Shown here piece after piece: positions 7,385-13,299 of a stretch of DNA of 13,299 nt. The notes beneath the pieces were generated by a model that did not search any database, was not told where the DNA came from, and worked only from the letters and a program-made list of their open reading frames with translations. This DNA is from Synergistaceae bacterium UBA1358 (GTDB lineage: Bacteria > Synergistota > Synergistia > Synergistales > Synergistaceae), in assembly GCA_002306075.1 (NCBI GenBank), contig DBRW01000032.1, positions 1 to 13,299 of the forward strand, in the 5' to 3' direction. Within the stretch, counting starts at the first letter, position 1; the number at the start of each line of letters is the position of its first letter. Both the position numbers and the translations under genes were made by a program.

Positions 7385-8452
7385 CTAGATCACCGGGACT
7401 GTCCAGCCGAACGGATCCGGCCTCGTGCCCCACTGGATGCCTGTGAGCTCATCGTAGAGCTTCTTCGTCAGCGGTCCGGTCTTGAAATCGTTGATGATGT
7501 ATTTTTTATTGTCGAACGCAAGTTCGCCGATCGGCGAGATGACTGCCGCTGTTCCGCAGCACCAGCACTCCTCAAGACGGCCGGTGTTTATGGCTTCCAG
7601 CAGTTCGTCCAGGCTTATCGGGCGCTCTTCGACCGGTATTTCCCATGACTTGAGTATCGCGATCAGGGATTTCCTGGTAATGCCGTCGAGGACCGAACCG
7701 AGAAGCGCAGGGGTGACGACCTTCCCGTCTATCTTGAACATGACGTTCATTCCGCCTGCCTCTTCGATATATTTCCTCTCCACTCCGTCGAGCCAAAGAA
7801 CCTGTGCGTATCCCTGAGCGGCGGCCTTTTCTCCCGCGCGCAGCGATGCCGCGTAGTTCCCGCCGCACTTAGCAAAACCTGTCCCTCCCTTTACGGCCCT
7901 TACGTCATCCTTCTCTATGGCTATGCGTACGGGGTTGATGCCTTCCGGGAAGTATGAGCCCACGGGACATGTGATTATGGAGAAGATGCAGTGATGGGGG
8001 GTGTGGATGCCCAGCTGTTCGTCCGTGCCGAACATGAAGGGCCTTATGTAGAGTGACGTTTCCGGTTCGCTCGGGACCCAGTCCTGGTCCACTCTAACGA
8101 TCTCCTTCAATGCTTCCATCATCATCTCTTCGTCGATTTGCGGCAGACACATGCGTTCAGCCGATATATTCATCCTTTTGATATTCTCGATGGGCCTGAA
8201 GAGCTGCACCCTTCCTTCGGGAGTGCGGTAGGCCTTCATCCCTTCAAATATCTCAGGCGCATAGTGAAGCACTATAGCAGCCGGGGATATCATGAAGGGG
8301 GCAAAGGGGACGATCCTTGGGTCGAACCAGCCCTTTCCCTTTTCGTAGTCCATGATAAACATGTGATCTGAGAATACAGTCCCAAACCCTATCTTGCTGA
8401 CGTCACACTTCGGTTTTGGTGCGGTAGTTTTTTCGATCCTAATCTTTTCCAT
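7385..8452 (-). CDS. ilvE: Branched-chain amino acid aminotransferase
   Basis: A fold-type IV PLP enzyme that exchanges the amino group between leucine, isoleucine or valine and 2-oxoglutarate. With the start at ATG 8452 the protein has 355 residues, as expected for the larger BCAT subgroup (BAT1/IlvE type II). It begins MEKIRIEKTT and shows FGTVFSDHMF at 23-32, the GGTGFAKCGGNYA block with the PLP lysine at 195, EEAGGMNVMF, and GTAAVISPIG near the end. The frame extends 13 codons upstream to a GTG at 8491. That start has no ribosome site and would lie only about eight bases after the predicted transcription start, so the ATG is preferred. Its own ribosome site is weak (AGAG). It converges on argH and is divergent from the phosphomannomutase gene. 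Confidence 0.95.
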   Translation of the reverse strand: MEKIRIEKTTAPKPKCDVSKIGFGTVFSDHMFIMDYEKGKGWFDPRIVPFAPFMISPAAIVLHYAPEIFEGMKAYRTPEGRVQLFRPIENIKRMNISAERMCLPQIDEEMMMEALKEIVRVDQDWVPSEPETSLYIRPFMFGTDEQLGIHTPHHCIFSIITCPVGSYFPEGINPVRIAIEKDDVRAVKGGTGFAKCGGNYAASLRAGEKAAAQGYAQVLWLDGVERKYIEEAGGMNVMFKIDGKVVTPALLGSVLDGITRKSLIAILKSWEIPVEERPISLDELLEAINTGRLEECWCCGTAAVISPIGELAFDNKKYIINDFKTGPLTKKLYDELTGIQWGTRPDPFGWTVPVI

Positions 8453-8505
8453 GTCATCATCTCTTTGCAGTAAAATTTTATAACTTCTCACGGAGAAATT
8501 ATCTC

Positions 8506-8535
8506 ATTGTAAATATTATATTTGAACTTTGTCAA
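8506..8535 (-). promoter_or_regulatory. Promoter of ilvE
   Basis: On the minus strand a consensus -35 TTGACA (8535-8530) is followed after 18 bases by TACAAT (8511-8506). This predicts transcription from about 8499 and a leader near 47 bases before the ATG at 8452. An imperfect GAGA/TCTC inverted repeat at 8493-8505 overlaps the predicted start point and could be an operator, but it is short. Confidence 0.7.
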
Positions 8536-8563
8536 CAAGTCTATTATTAATAAGACCGGTCAC

Positions 8564-8618
8564 TGGAGTAATGCATGCTGTTAGTCTATAATTGTAAACC
8601 AGGCCACATTAACGGGGG
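8564..8618 (+). promoter_or_regulatory. Promoter and ribosome site deciding the phosphomannomutase start
   Basis: TGGAGT (8564-8569) and a perfect TATAAT (8587-8592) are 17 bases apart on the plus strand, predicting transcription from about 8599. A run of five G at 8614-8618 stands seven bases before the ATG at 8626. An in-frame ATG at 8575 would lie upstream of the transcription start, so 8626 is chosen. The -35 matches only three of six bases. Confidence 0.5.
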
Positions 8619-8625
8619 TGTCTGT

Positions 8626-10014
8626 ATGGCTTTTGTGCCGGAGCACATATTCAGGGAATATGACATAAGGGGTATCGCCGATACCGAACTTACGGATGAA
8701 GTCGTAATGTCCGTCGGTCAAGCGTTCGGAACATGGCTGTCGGCCAGGGGCGTCAGAAGGGCGACCCTGGGCGGGGATGTCCGCCTTTCGACGAAAAGGA
8801 TCAAGGCCGCTGCAGCCGCCGGGATGATGAAGGCCGGGATAAACGTCACGGATATCGGCGTCGTCTCGACCCCGACGTTCTACTGGAGCATGTATCACCT
8901 TGACGCCGACGGAGGCCTTATGGTGACGGGAAGCCACAACCCGAAGGAATTCAACGGCCTGAAGGTCGCATATGACAAAGCCACCCTTTGGGGTGACGAC
9001 ATACAGGAGATCATGAGGATAATAAAAGAGGACCGCATGATCACTGCAGATATTCCGGGGTCACTTCGCTTTGCGGCGATCGACGAAGAGTATCTGGACA
9101 TGCTCATTTCGAAGATAAAGCTGGGACCGCGCAGACCTAAGATAGTCTGTGACTCGGGCAACGGCACGGCAGGGAGATATGCCCCCGAGTTCCTTAGGAG
9201 GATAGGCTGTGATGTCATCGAACTCTACAGCGAACCTGACGGGACCTTTCCCAACCACCATCCTGATCCCACAAAGAGAGAAAACCTTCCCAGACTTATC
9301 GAGACAGTCATCGCGGAGGGCGCCGATCTCGGCGTGGGGTTTGACGGGGACTCGGACCGCATAGGTGTGGTAGACGACAGAGGTGAGATCATCTGGGGCG
9401 ACAGGCTGATGGCCCTCTTCTGGCAGGAGATCCTGCCCAATCATCCCGGTGCCGTGGCTATCTGTGAAGTAAAGAGTTCGATGGCCCTTCCCGAAGAGGT
9501 CCTCAGACTGGGCGGGAGACCGATATGGTGGAATTCGGGCCACTCTCTTGTAAAGGCTAAGATGAGGGAGGAAAAAGCACTCTTCTCGGGCGAAGTCTCC
9601 GGTCATATGTTCTTTGCGGACGAGTACTACGGATACGACGACGCCTTCTATGCCGCAGGCAGGCTTTGCAGGATACTCTCCCAAAGCGGCAGGAAATTGT
9701 CGGAGCTCATGTCCGTGATCCCGATATATCCTTCGACTGCAGAGACGAGATATGACTGCCCCGACGACAAAAAATTCGAGGTCGTGGAAAAGGTTAAGCA
9801 AAGGGCACTCTCCGAAGGCCTGGAGACCATAACCGTGGATGGGGTCAGGATAGTGTATAAAGACGGATGGGGACTCGTAAGAGCCTCCAATACCCAGCCT
9901 GTGCTCGTCGCAAGGTGCGAGGGGCGGACTGAAGATGCGCTTGCTGAGATATGCGCAGACATGAAGAGACGGCTGGCTGAGGCCGGCAGTCCCCCGTTTG
10001 AATGGGAGTACTGA
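8626..10014 (+). CDS. Phosphomannomutase/phosphoglucomutase (AlgC/ManB type)
   Basis: The 462-residue enzyme of the alpha-D-phosphohexomutase family interconverts 6-phospho and 1-phospho sugars (mannose and/or glucose) in the cytoplasm, supplying nucleotide sugars for envelope polysaccharides. The four expected motifs are present: TGSHNPKEFNG at 101-111 with the phosphorylated serine 103, DGDSDR at 240-245 binding magnesium, GEVSGHMFF as the sugar-recognition loop, and GLVRASNTQP as the phosphate-binding loop near the C-terminus. GEVSGHMFF and the last motif are closer to Pseudomonas AlgC-type dual-specificity enzymes than to GlmM, in which a different loop recognises the aminosugar. The start at 8626 gives MAFVPEHIFREYDIRG, the normal N-terminus for the family. 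It is probably transcribed alone, 61 bases ahead of the NifU-like gene. Confidence 0.93.
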   Translation: MAFVPEHIFREYDIRGIADTELTDEVVMSVGQAFGTWLSARGVRRATLGGDVRLSTKRIKAAAAAGMMKAGINVTDIGVVSTPTFYWSMYHLDADGGLMVTGSHNPKEFNGLKVAYDKATLWGDDIQEIMRIIKEDRMITADIPGSLRFAAIDEEYLDMLISKIKLGPRRPKIVCDSGNGTAGRYAPEFLRRIGCDVIELYSEPDGTFPNHHPDPTKRENLPRLIETVIAEGADLGVGFDGDSDRIGVVDDRGEIIWGDRLMALFWQEILPNHPGAVAICEVKSSMALPEEVLRLGGRPIWWNSGHSLVKAKMREEKALFSGEVSGHMFFADEYYGYDDAFYAAGRLCRILSQSGRKLSELMSVIPIYPSTAETRYDCPDDKKFEVVEKVKQRALSEGLETITVDGVRIVYKDGWGLVRASNTQPVLVARCEGRTEDALAEICADMKRRLAEAGSPPFEWEY

Positions 10015-10018
10015 GGTC

Positions 10019-10066
10019 CTGACTATAGAGCGCAACGGGAATATATCCACAAAATCACTATGGAGG
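10019..10066 (+). promoter_or_regulatory. Candidate promoter and ribosome site for the scaffold/GGGtGRT pair
   Basis: CTGACT (10019-10024) and TATATC (10042-10047) are 17 bases apart, each matching consensus at four of six bases. GGAGG at 10062-10066 directly abuts an ATG at 10067, too close to use it, but stands nine bases before the ATG at 10076. This sets the start of the NifU-like gene at 10076. Co-transcription with the mutase gene upstream is also possible. Confidence 0.4.
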
Positions 10067-10075
10067 ATGAATCAC

Positions 10076-10768
10076 ATGCAATGTTCAAGAGAGATCGATG
10101 AGATGGTATGCGTTGCAAAGGGGGCAAAACACGGCCCCGCCCCTATTCCCCAGGAGGGAAGGTGGACAGAGGCGAAGCAGATATCGGACATCTCCGGCTT
10201 CACCCACGGTGTGGGCTGGTGTGCGCCGCAGCAGGGAGCATGCAAACTGACACTGAATGTCAAGGAAGGCATCATCCAGGAAGCGCTGGTCGAAACTATC
10301 GGCTGTTCGGGAATGACCCACTCCGCAGCCATGGCCGCGGAGATCCTTCCCGGCAAGACTCTTCTTGAGGCTCTCAACACGGACCTTGTCTGCGATGCGA
10401 TCAATGTCGCAATGCGGGAGCTCTTCCTTCAGATAGCGTACGGCAGGAGCCAGAGCGCCTTTTCAGAGGGCGGGCTTCCTCTGGGAGCCGGCCTGGAAGA
10501 CCTTGGAAAGGGACTGCGCTCCCAGGTCGCGACCATGTACGGGACCCTTCCTAAGGGAGTCAGGTATCTGGAAATGGCGGAGGGCTACATCACTGAACTT
10601 GCCTTGGACGAGAACAATGAGGTCATAGGCTACAAATACGTTCAGCTGGGAAAGATGATGGAAGCCATACGCAAGGGAGTGGATCCGAAAGAGGCGCTGG
10701 AGAAGAACACCGGCACCTATGGACGTTTCGCTGAAGCTGCAAAAGTGATAGATCCGCGTAAAGAGTAA
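10076..10768 (+). CDS. NifU-like iron-sulfur cluster assembly scaffold protein, long form
   Basis: The first 110 residues follow the IscU/NifU N-terminal fold. The conserved cysteines are present: C49 and C56 around the APQQGACKLTLNV strand, C77 in TIGCSGMTHSAAMAAEI followed by LPGKTLLEAL, and C106 in the next helix. This matches the GCG-AASS-GKT-EAL pattern of scaffolds that hold a nascent Fe-S cluster. At 230 residues it is about 100 longer than IscU. The extension (about 130-230) has no cysteine and includes MYGTLPKGVRYLEMAEGYI and a C-terminal KNTGTYGRF. No cysteine desulfurase lies nearby. The next gene encodes the GGGtGRT protein 17 bases on, and to my knowledge the two families commonly occur together. 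The start at 10076 is set by GGAGG at nine bases; reading from 9998 or 10067 is less likely. Confidence 0.88.
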   Translation: MQCSREIDEMVCVAKGAKHGPAPIPQEGRWTEAKQISDISGFTHGVGWCAPQQGACKLTLNVKEGIIQEALVETIGCSGMTHSAAMAAEILPGKTLLEALNTDLVCDAINVAMRELFLQIAYGRSQSAFSEGGLPLGAGLEDLGKGLRSQVATMYGTLPKGVRYLEMAEGYITELALDENNEVIGYKYVQLGKMMEAIRKGVDPKEALEKNTGTYGRFAEAAKVIDPRKE

Positions 10769-10785
10769 AGAGGGGGTATAGGATA

Positions 10786-11787
10786 ATGGTCACATTTGAA
10801 GGCTGTGCTAGGAGAATGGGGCAGATCGAACCCTTTCTTGAGAAGATAGGGCTCGGCGATCTTGAAGAGGCGAGGTCCCTCTGCCTTTCCCGCGGGATAG
10901 ACGTAGAAAAAATTGTCAAGGGAGTTCAGGCGATCGCATTCGAGAACGCTGTCTGGGCATATACGCTTGGTGCGGCGGCGGCTTTGAAGGCTGGAGTCAA
11001 AACAGCGGCGGAAGCTGCCGAAAAGATAGGTGAAGGGCTTCAGGCTTTCTGCATCCCGGGTTCTGTCGCTGACCAGAGAAAGGTCGGCCTCGGACACGGA
11101 AATCTGGGAGCGATGCTTCTTCGTGAGGATACGAAGTGCTTCTGCTTCCTTGCCGGTCATGAATCTTTTGCGGCGGCGGAGGGAGCGATAGGCATAGCAA
11201 GGACCGCCAACAAGGTGAGGAAGGAGCCGCTCCGGGTCATACTCAACGGGCTCGGCAAAGACGCGGCATACATAATCTCCCGCATAAACGGCTTTACTCT
11301 TGTCGAGACGAAGTACGACTACTATACCGGCACGCTGAATATAATCGGGGAACATCCCTTCTCATCGGGAGAGAAATCGAAGGTCCGCTGTTTTGGAGCC
11401 GATGATGTGAGCGAAGGCGTGGCAATTATGATCCACGAGGGCGTTGACGTTTCCATCACCGGAAATTCCACCAACCCGACCAGATTCCAGCATCCGGTAG
11501 CGGGCACATACAAAAAATGGACTGTGGAGAACGGCAAGAAATACTTCTCCGTCGCTTCCGGAGGCGGCACAGGCAGAACACTCCACCCCGACAACATGGC
11601 AGCAGGACCGGCCAGCTACGGCATGACCGACACGATGGGCCGCATGCACAGCGATGCGCAGTTCGCCGGCTCATCATCTGTCCCGGCGCATGTCGAGATG
11701 ATGGGCCTGATCGGAATGGGCAACAATCCGATGGTCGGTGCCACAGTGGCGGTCTCTGTCGCGGTAGAAGAATCCCTTTCGAAATAA
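10786..11787 (+). CDS. GGGtGRT protein (conserved family of unknown function)
   Basis: The 333-residue protein carries the motif that names its family, GGGTGRT at 259-265, in the context SVASGGGTGRTLHPDN. The function is unknown to me. Other visible conserved-looking blocks are PGSVADQRKVGLGHGNLGAM at 91-110, FLAGHESFAAAEGA at 121-134, and a glycine-rich C-terminus with PMVGATVAVSVAVEES. Six cysteines (C7, C33, C89, C118, C120, C202) are spread through it, with C118-x-C120 the only close pair. No signal peptide or membrane anchor is seen, so it is probably cytoplasmic. AGGGGG lies nine bases before the ATG, and the gene follows the Fe-S scaffold gene by 17 bases, arguing for one operon and a linked role in Fe-S handling. 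A terminator follows. Confidence 0.9.
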   Translation: MVTFEGCARRMGQIEPFLEKIGLGDLEEARSLCLSRGIDVEKIVKGVQAIAFENAVWAYTLGAAAALKAGVKTAAEAAEKIGEGLQAFCIPGSVADQRKVGLGHGNLGAMLLREDTKCFCFLAGHESFAAAEGAIGIARTANKVRKEPLRVILNGLGKDAAYIISRINGFTLVETKYDYYTGTLNIIGEHPFSSGEKSKVRCFGADDVSEGVAIMIHEGVDVSITGNSTNPTRFQHPVAGTYKKWTVENGKKYFSVASGGGTGRTLHPDNMAAGPASYGMTDTMGRMHSDAQFAGSSSVPAHVEMMGLIGMGNNPMVGATVAVSVAVEESLSK

Positions 11788-11812
11788 CACAGACAGCAAC
11801 ATGAGAGCAGAC

Positions 11813-11855
11813 ATCATCGGGGACCGGCGGCAGATGCCGTTCCCCGATGATTTTT
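11813..11855 (+). terminator. Intrinsic terminator after the GGGtGRT gene
   Basis: An 11-bp stem (11813-11823 with 11841-11851) continues past one mismatch into a 4-bp inner stem (11825-11828 with 11836-11839) and a 7-base loop, followed by TTTTT. It starts 26 bases after the stop codon. The ribosome site of the next gene begins right after the T-run, so the terminator could also limit read-through into that gene. Confidence 0.9.
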
Positions 11856-11860
11856 AGGAG
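11856..11860 (+). promoter_or_regulatory. Ribosome binding site fixing a TTG start
   Basis: AGGAG at 11856-11860 is nine bases before TTG 11870-11872, which begins a good signal peptide. No ATG or GTG with comparable spacing is in frame nearby, so TTG is taken as the start. The site lies directly behind the T-run of the preceding terminator. Confidence 0.7.
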
Positions 11861-11869
11861 CTGATCGAT

Positions 11870-12811
11870 TTGCTGAAAAAAGCGGCTTTGTTGGTGTTCT
11901 TTTTACTTTTTATCTCTGGCGCGGCAGGAGCGCGTGAGAAGGAGATCAGGATAGCGCTGTGGAAGCTCCCTTTGAACCTCCCTGCGATGGCAGCTGCTGA
12001 CGGCAGGGTCTACGAGAGAGCCTTTGAGGGGGAGTACAAGATCAGGTATATCGATCTTCCATCAGGTCCCAAACAGGTACAGGCTATGGCTGCCGGAGAG
12101 CTCGACATTGCGGAAGGGCTTGGAGCCGCCGCTGCCCTTGTAGGTATGGCCAACGGGGCAGATATTACGATAATCGGGGCAAACAGCAGGTCCCCGGAGG
12201 CATTTGCGGTCGTGATCAAAGATCCCGAAATAAAAAAAGTATCAGACCTGAAGGGGAAAAAAGTCGGCGGACTGAGGGGATCTGTAGTCCATCAGCTCTT
12301 TGTGGAACTGTTGAGTGCAGAGGGGCTCTCAGAGAAGGATGTAGAGTTTTATCCCATGACCCCTAGGACGGCAGCTTCCTCGCTGACAGCAGGCAGAGTC
12401 GATGCAGCCCTGCTTGCTGGCACTGAGATACTGAGGGCTGAAAAAGGAGGCTGCAGGATCCTTTCAGACGGGAGGGGGCGCATCGACGGACTGAGCCTCA
12501 TCGTTGCGGGCCGGAAGTTTGCGGACGAAAACAGGTCCGCAGTGGGAAAATACCTGGCGGAACGGGAAAAGATCCGCATAAAGGCAGTCAGAACTTTGTC
12601 GGATAATATGGCGATGCTGAAAAAGGAGACAGGCCTATCTGAAAAAGAGATAATAAAAATGCTGTCAAAATATGATTATTCCACAAAAATTACCCAAAAA
12701 GACGTAGATGAGCTTAAAAAAACCGCAGAGTACTTAAAAAAGGAGAATATTATCAAACATATCCCGAATATAAATGATCTCTTCTGGAAAGATCCATCTT
12801 TATATTTTTGA
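11870..12811 (+). CDS. ABC transporter substrate-binding protein, NitT/TauT/SsuA-like
   Basis: The 313-residue protein begins with a clear Sec signal peptide (two lysines, a leucine/phenylalanine-rich core, then ISGAAGA with likely cleavage near residue 21). It has no lipobox cysteine, so it should be a soluble periplasmic protein. The mature part follows the NMT1/SsuA/TauA pattern: EIRIALWKLP at the start, GELDIAEGLGAAAALVGMANG, VSDLKGKKVGGLRGSVVHQL, and SLTAGRVDAALLAGTEI. Such proteins deliver nitrate, sulfonates, pyrimidine precursors and similar small solutes; the ligand here is not predictable. No permease or ATPase gene lies beside it in this window. It starts at TTG, and its last 65 codons are noticeably richer in A/T and in lysine, asparagine and isoleucine than the rest. 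Confidence 0.88.
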   Translation: MLKKAALLVFFLLFISGAAGAREKEIRIALWKLPLNLPAMAAADGRVYERAFEGEYKIRYIDLPSGPKQVQAMAAGELDIAEGLGAAAALVGMANGADITIIGANSRSPEAFAVVIKDPEIKKVSDLKGKKVGGLRGSVVHQLFVELLSAEGLSEKDVEFYPMTPRTAASSLTAGRVDAALLAGTEILRAEKGGCRILSDGRGRIDGLSLIVAGRKFADENRSAVGKYLAEREKIRIKAVRTLSDNMAMLKKETGLSEKEIIKMLSKYDYSTKITQKDVDELKKTAEYLKKENIIKHIPNINDLFWKDPSLYF

Positions 12812-12820
12812 GGTTTGGCT

Positions 12821-12844
12821 TCTCTTTACAAGAGAGATTATTTT
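12821..12844 (+). terminator. Weak terminator after the binding-protein gene
   Basis: A 6-bp stem (12821-12826 with 12830-12835), with a three-base loop, is followed by GATTATTTTGG. It is A/T-rich, the T-run is broken, and a promoter-like sequence overlaps it, so termination may be leaky. Confidence 0.4.
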
Positions 12845-12853
12845 GGTTATACT
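12825..12853 (+). promoter_or_regulatory. Promoter of the small basic-protein gene
   Basis: TTTACA (12825-12830) and TATACT (12848-12853) are exactly 17 bases apart and each match consensus at five of six positions. Transcription would begin near 12860, leaving a leader of about 64 bases. The -35 sits inside the loop and 3' arm of the terminator hairpin of the previous gene. Confidence 0.6.
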
Positions 12854-12923
12854 CAAAAGGCTATATCTTGATGAGTAAAGGATATAAGTAATTTGAATAA
12901 AGTAAGAAAGGAATGATCATATT

Positions 12924-13193
12924 ATGACAAAGCCGACAAAAGAAGGCTCCCCGAAGAGAGTAAGAAGAAGTCCTGAAGTTCTTATGAAAGAACTTGATGA
13001 AAAAATGAAAAAACTGGAAAGCAGGATATACAAAAAGAACAAAGAAGCGGTACATCACATCGGAACAGCGATACTTAAAAAAGCTAATTTCGATTTTTCC
13101 AATTTTAATGATTCCGATCTTGAAGAAATTGTGAATATGACCCCAAAAGGTTCGGAAATAATCGCTGATATCATTCGTAAGGCTTCGGAATAA
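12924..13193 (+). CDS. Small basic protein, possibly TraD-like conjugation accessory
   Basis: The 89-residue protein has a strongly basic, probably disordered N-terminus (residues 1-16), a Lys/Glu-rich helix with coiled-coil character (about 17-42), then a helical segment HHIGTAILKKANFDF followed by an acidic turn and a last helix. AAAGGA at 12907-12912 gives a spacing of 11. I do not firmly recognise it. The order basic helix, then L/I-G-x-h-h-KKA, then Asp/Asn turn, then short helix resembles small TraD-family proteins of conjugative elements by eye, but similarity by eye at this length is weak evidence. Its base composition is clearly more A/T-rich than the genes to the left, it has its own promoter, and it stands alone between hairpins. 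A small chromosomal DNA-binding protein is the main alternative. Confidence 0.72.
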   Translation: MTKPTKEGSPKRVRRSPEVLMKELDEKMKKLESRIYKKNKEAVHHIGTAILKKANFDFSNFNDSDLEEIVNMTPKGSEIIADIIRKASE

Positions 13194-13210
13194 GATATAC
13201 GGCTGCAAAC

Positions 13211-13252
13211 AGACAATGAGAGCGGATGCATGATCATCCGCTCTCGTTGTCT
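13211..13252. terminator. Long hairpin, probable shared terminator
   Basis: An 18-bp stem (13211-13228 with 13235-13252) has one T/G wobble on the plus strand and a 6-base loop. It starts 17 bases after the small gene's stop. The T-run after it is poor on both strands (CTATTGTCTC on plus), so it may act as a weak terminator, an mRNA-stabilising stem, or a factor-assisted stop for convergent genes. Confidence 0.55.
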
Positions 13253-13264
13253 ATTGTCTCTTCA

Positions 13265-13299
13265 TCAGCTTAGATATTTTTCTTCGAATTCACTGAGCG
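13265..13299 (-). CDS. Possible C-terminal end of a minus-strand gene (partial)
   Basis: Reading the minus strand from the right edge gives LSEFEEKYLS followed by TGA at 13267-13265. The glutamate-rich, lysine/tyrosine/leucine ending looks like a normal protein terminus, and the hairpin 13 bases beyond fits a shared terminator between convergent genes. Only about ten codons are visible, so chance cannot be excluded and no family can be named. Confidence 0.3.
   Translation of the reverse strand, partial: LSEFEEKYLS

Noticed and set aside
8452..8491. Thirteen-codon N-terminal extension of ilvE to a GTG
   Set aside because: There is no ribosome site, the GTG falls almost at the predicted transcription start, and the family begins at the later methionine.
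9061..10050. Minus-strand open frame of 329 codons opposite the phosphomannomutase
   Set aside because: The plus strand carries all four catalytic motifs of the mutase, so this is a shadow frame without a ribosome site or recognisable motifs.
10717..11355. Minus-strand open frame of 212 codons opposite the GGGtGRT gene
   Set aside because: It is antisense to a conserved protein and shows no recognisable domain.
1..13299. Search for CRISPR arrays, tRNA or rRNA genes, transposases and toxin-antitoxin pairs
   Set aside because: No regular spaced repeats, cloverleaf-like segments, transposase-type proteins or recognisable toxin or antitoxin proteins were seen by eye on either strand.

Overview
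The window looks like a chromosomal stretch from an anaerobic, moderately GC-rich bacterium. The best guess is Synergistota (Synergistaceae-like). This rests on a long NifU-type scaffold gene paired with a GGGtGRT-family gene, a BMP-type nucleoside/purine permease pair, and the general protein character. It is an inference from gene content and is not proven. No rRNA, tRNA, CRISPR array, transposase or phage gene was seen.

Layout: (1) 1-2010, minus strand: two adjoining permease genes of a BMP/YufPQ-type ABC importer; the second runs off the left edge. (2) 2097-5793, plus strand: a tightly overlapping trio of cardiolipin synthase, a membrane-anchored metallophosphoesterase and a YprB-like RNase H-fold exonuclease. 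The last gene carries what looks like a 10-bp tandem duplication that knocks its TPR-like tail out of frame. (3) 5903-7321, plus: argH (last step of arginine synthesis), ending in a bidirectional terminator shared with (4) 7385-8452, minus: ilvE (branched-chain aminotransferase). (5) 8626-10014, plus: an AlgC-type phosphomannomutase/phosphoglucomutase, divergent from ilvE. (6) 10076-11787, plus: NifU-like scaffold protein followed by the GGGtGRT protein, closed by a strong terminator. (7) 11870-12811, plus: an orphan NitT/TauT-type periplasmic binding protein starting at TTG. (8) 12924-13193, plus: a small, basic, A/T-rich gene with weak resemblance to TraD-type conjugation accessory proteins, then a long hairpin and possibly the last codons of a minus-strand gene at the right edge.

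Most of the window is housekeeping: amino acid synthesis, sugar-phosphate interconversion, membrane lipid synthesis and solute uptake. The parts that deserve attention are the scaffold/GGGtGRT pair, a conserved two-gene unit of unknown job; the frameshifted exonuclease; and the A/T-rich right end, where composition changes inside the binding-protein gene and stays changed through the small gene.
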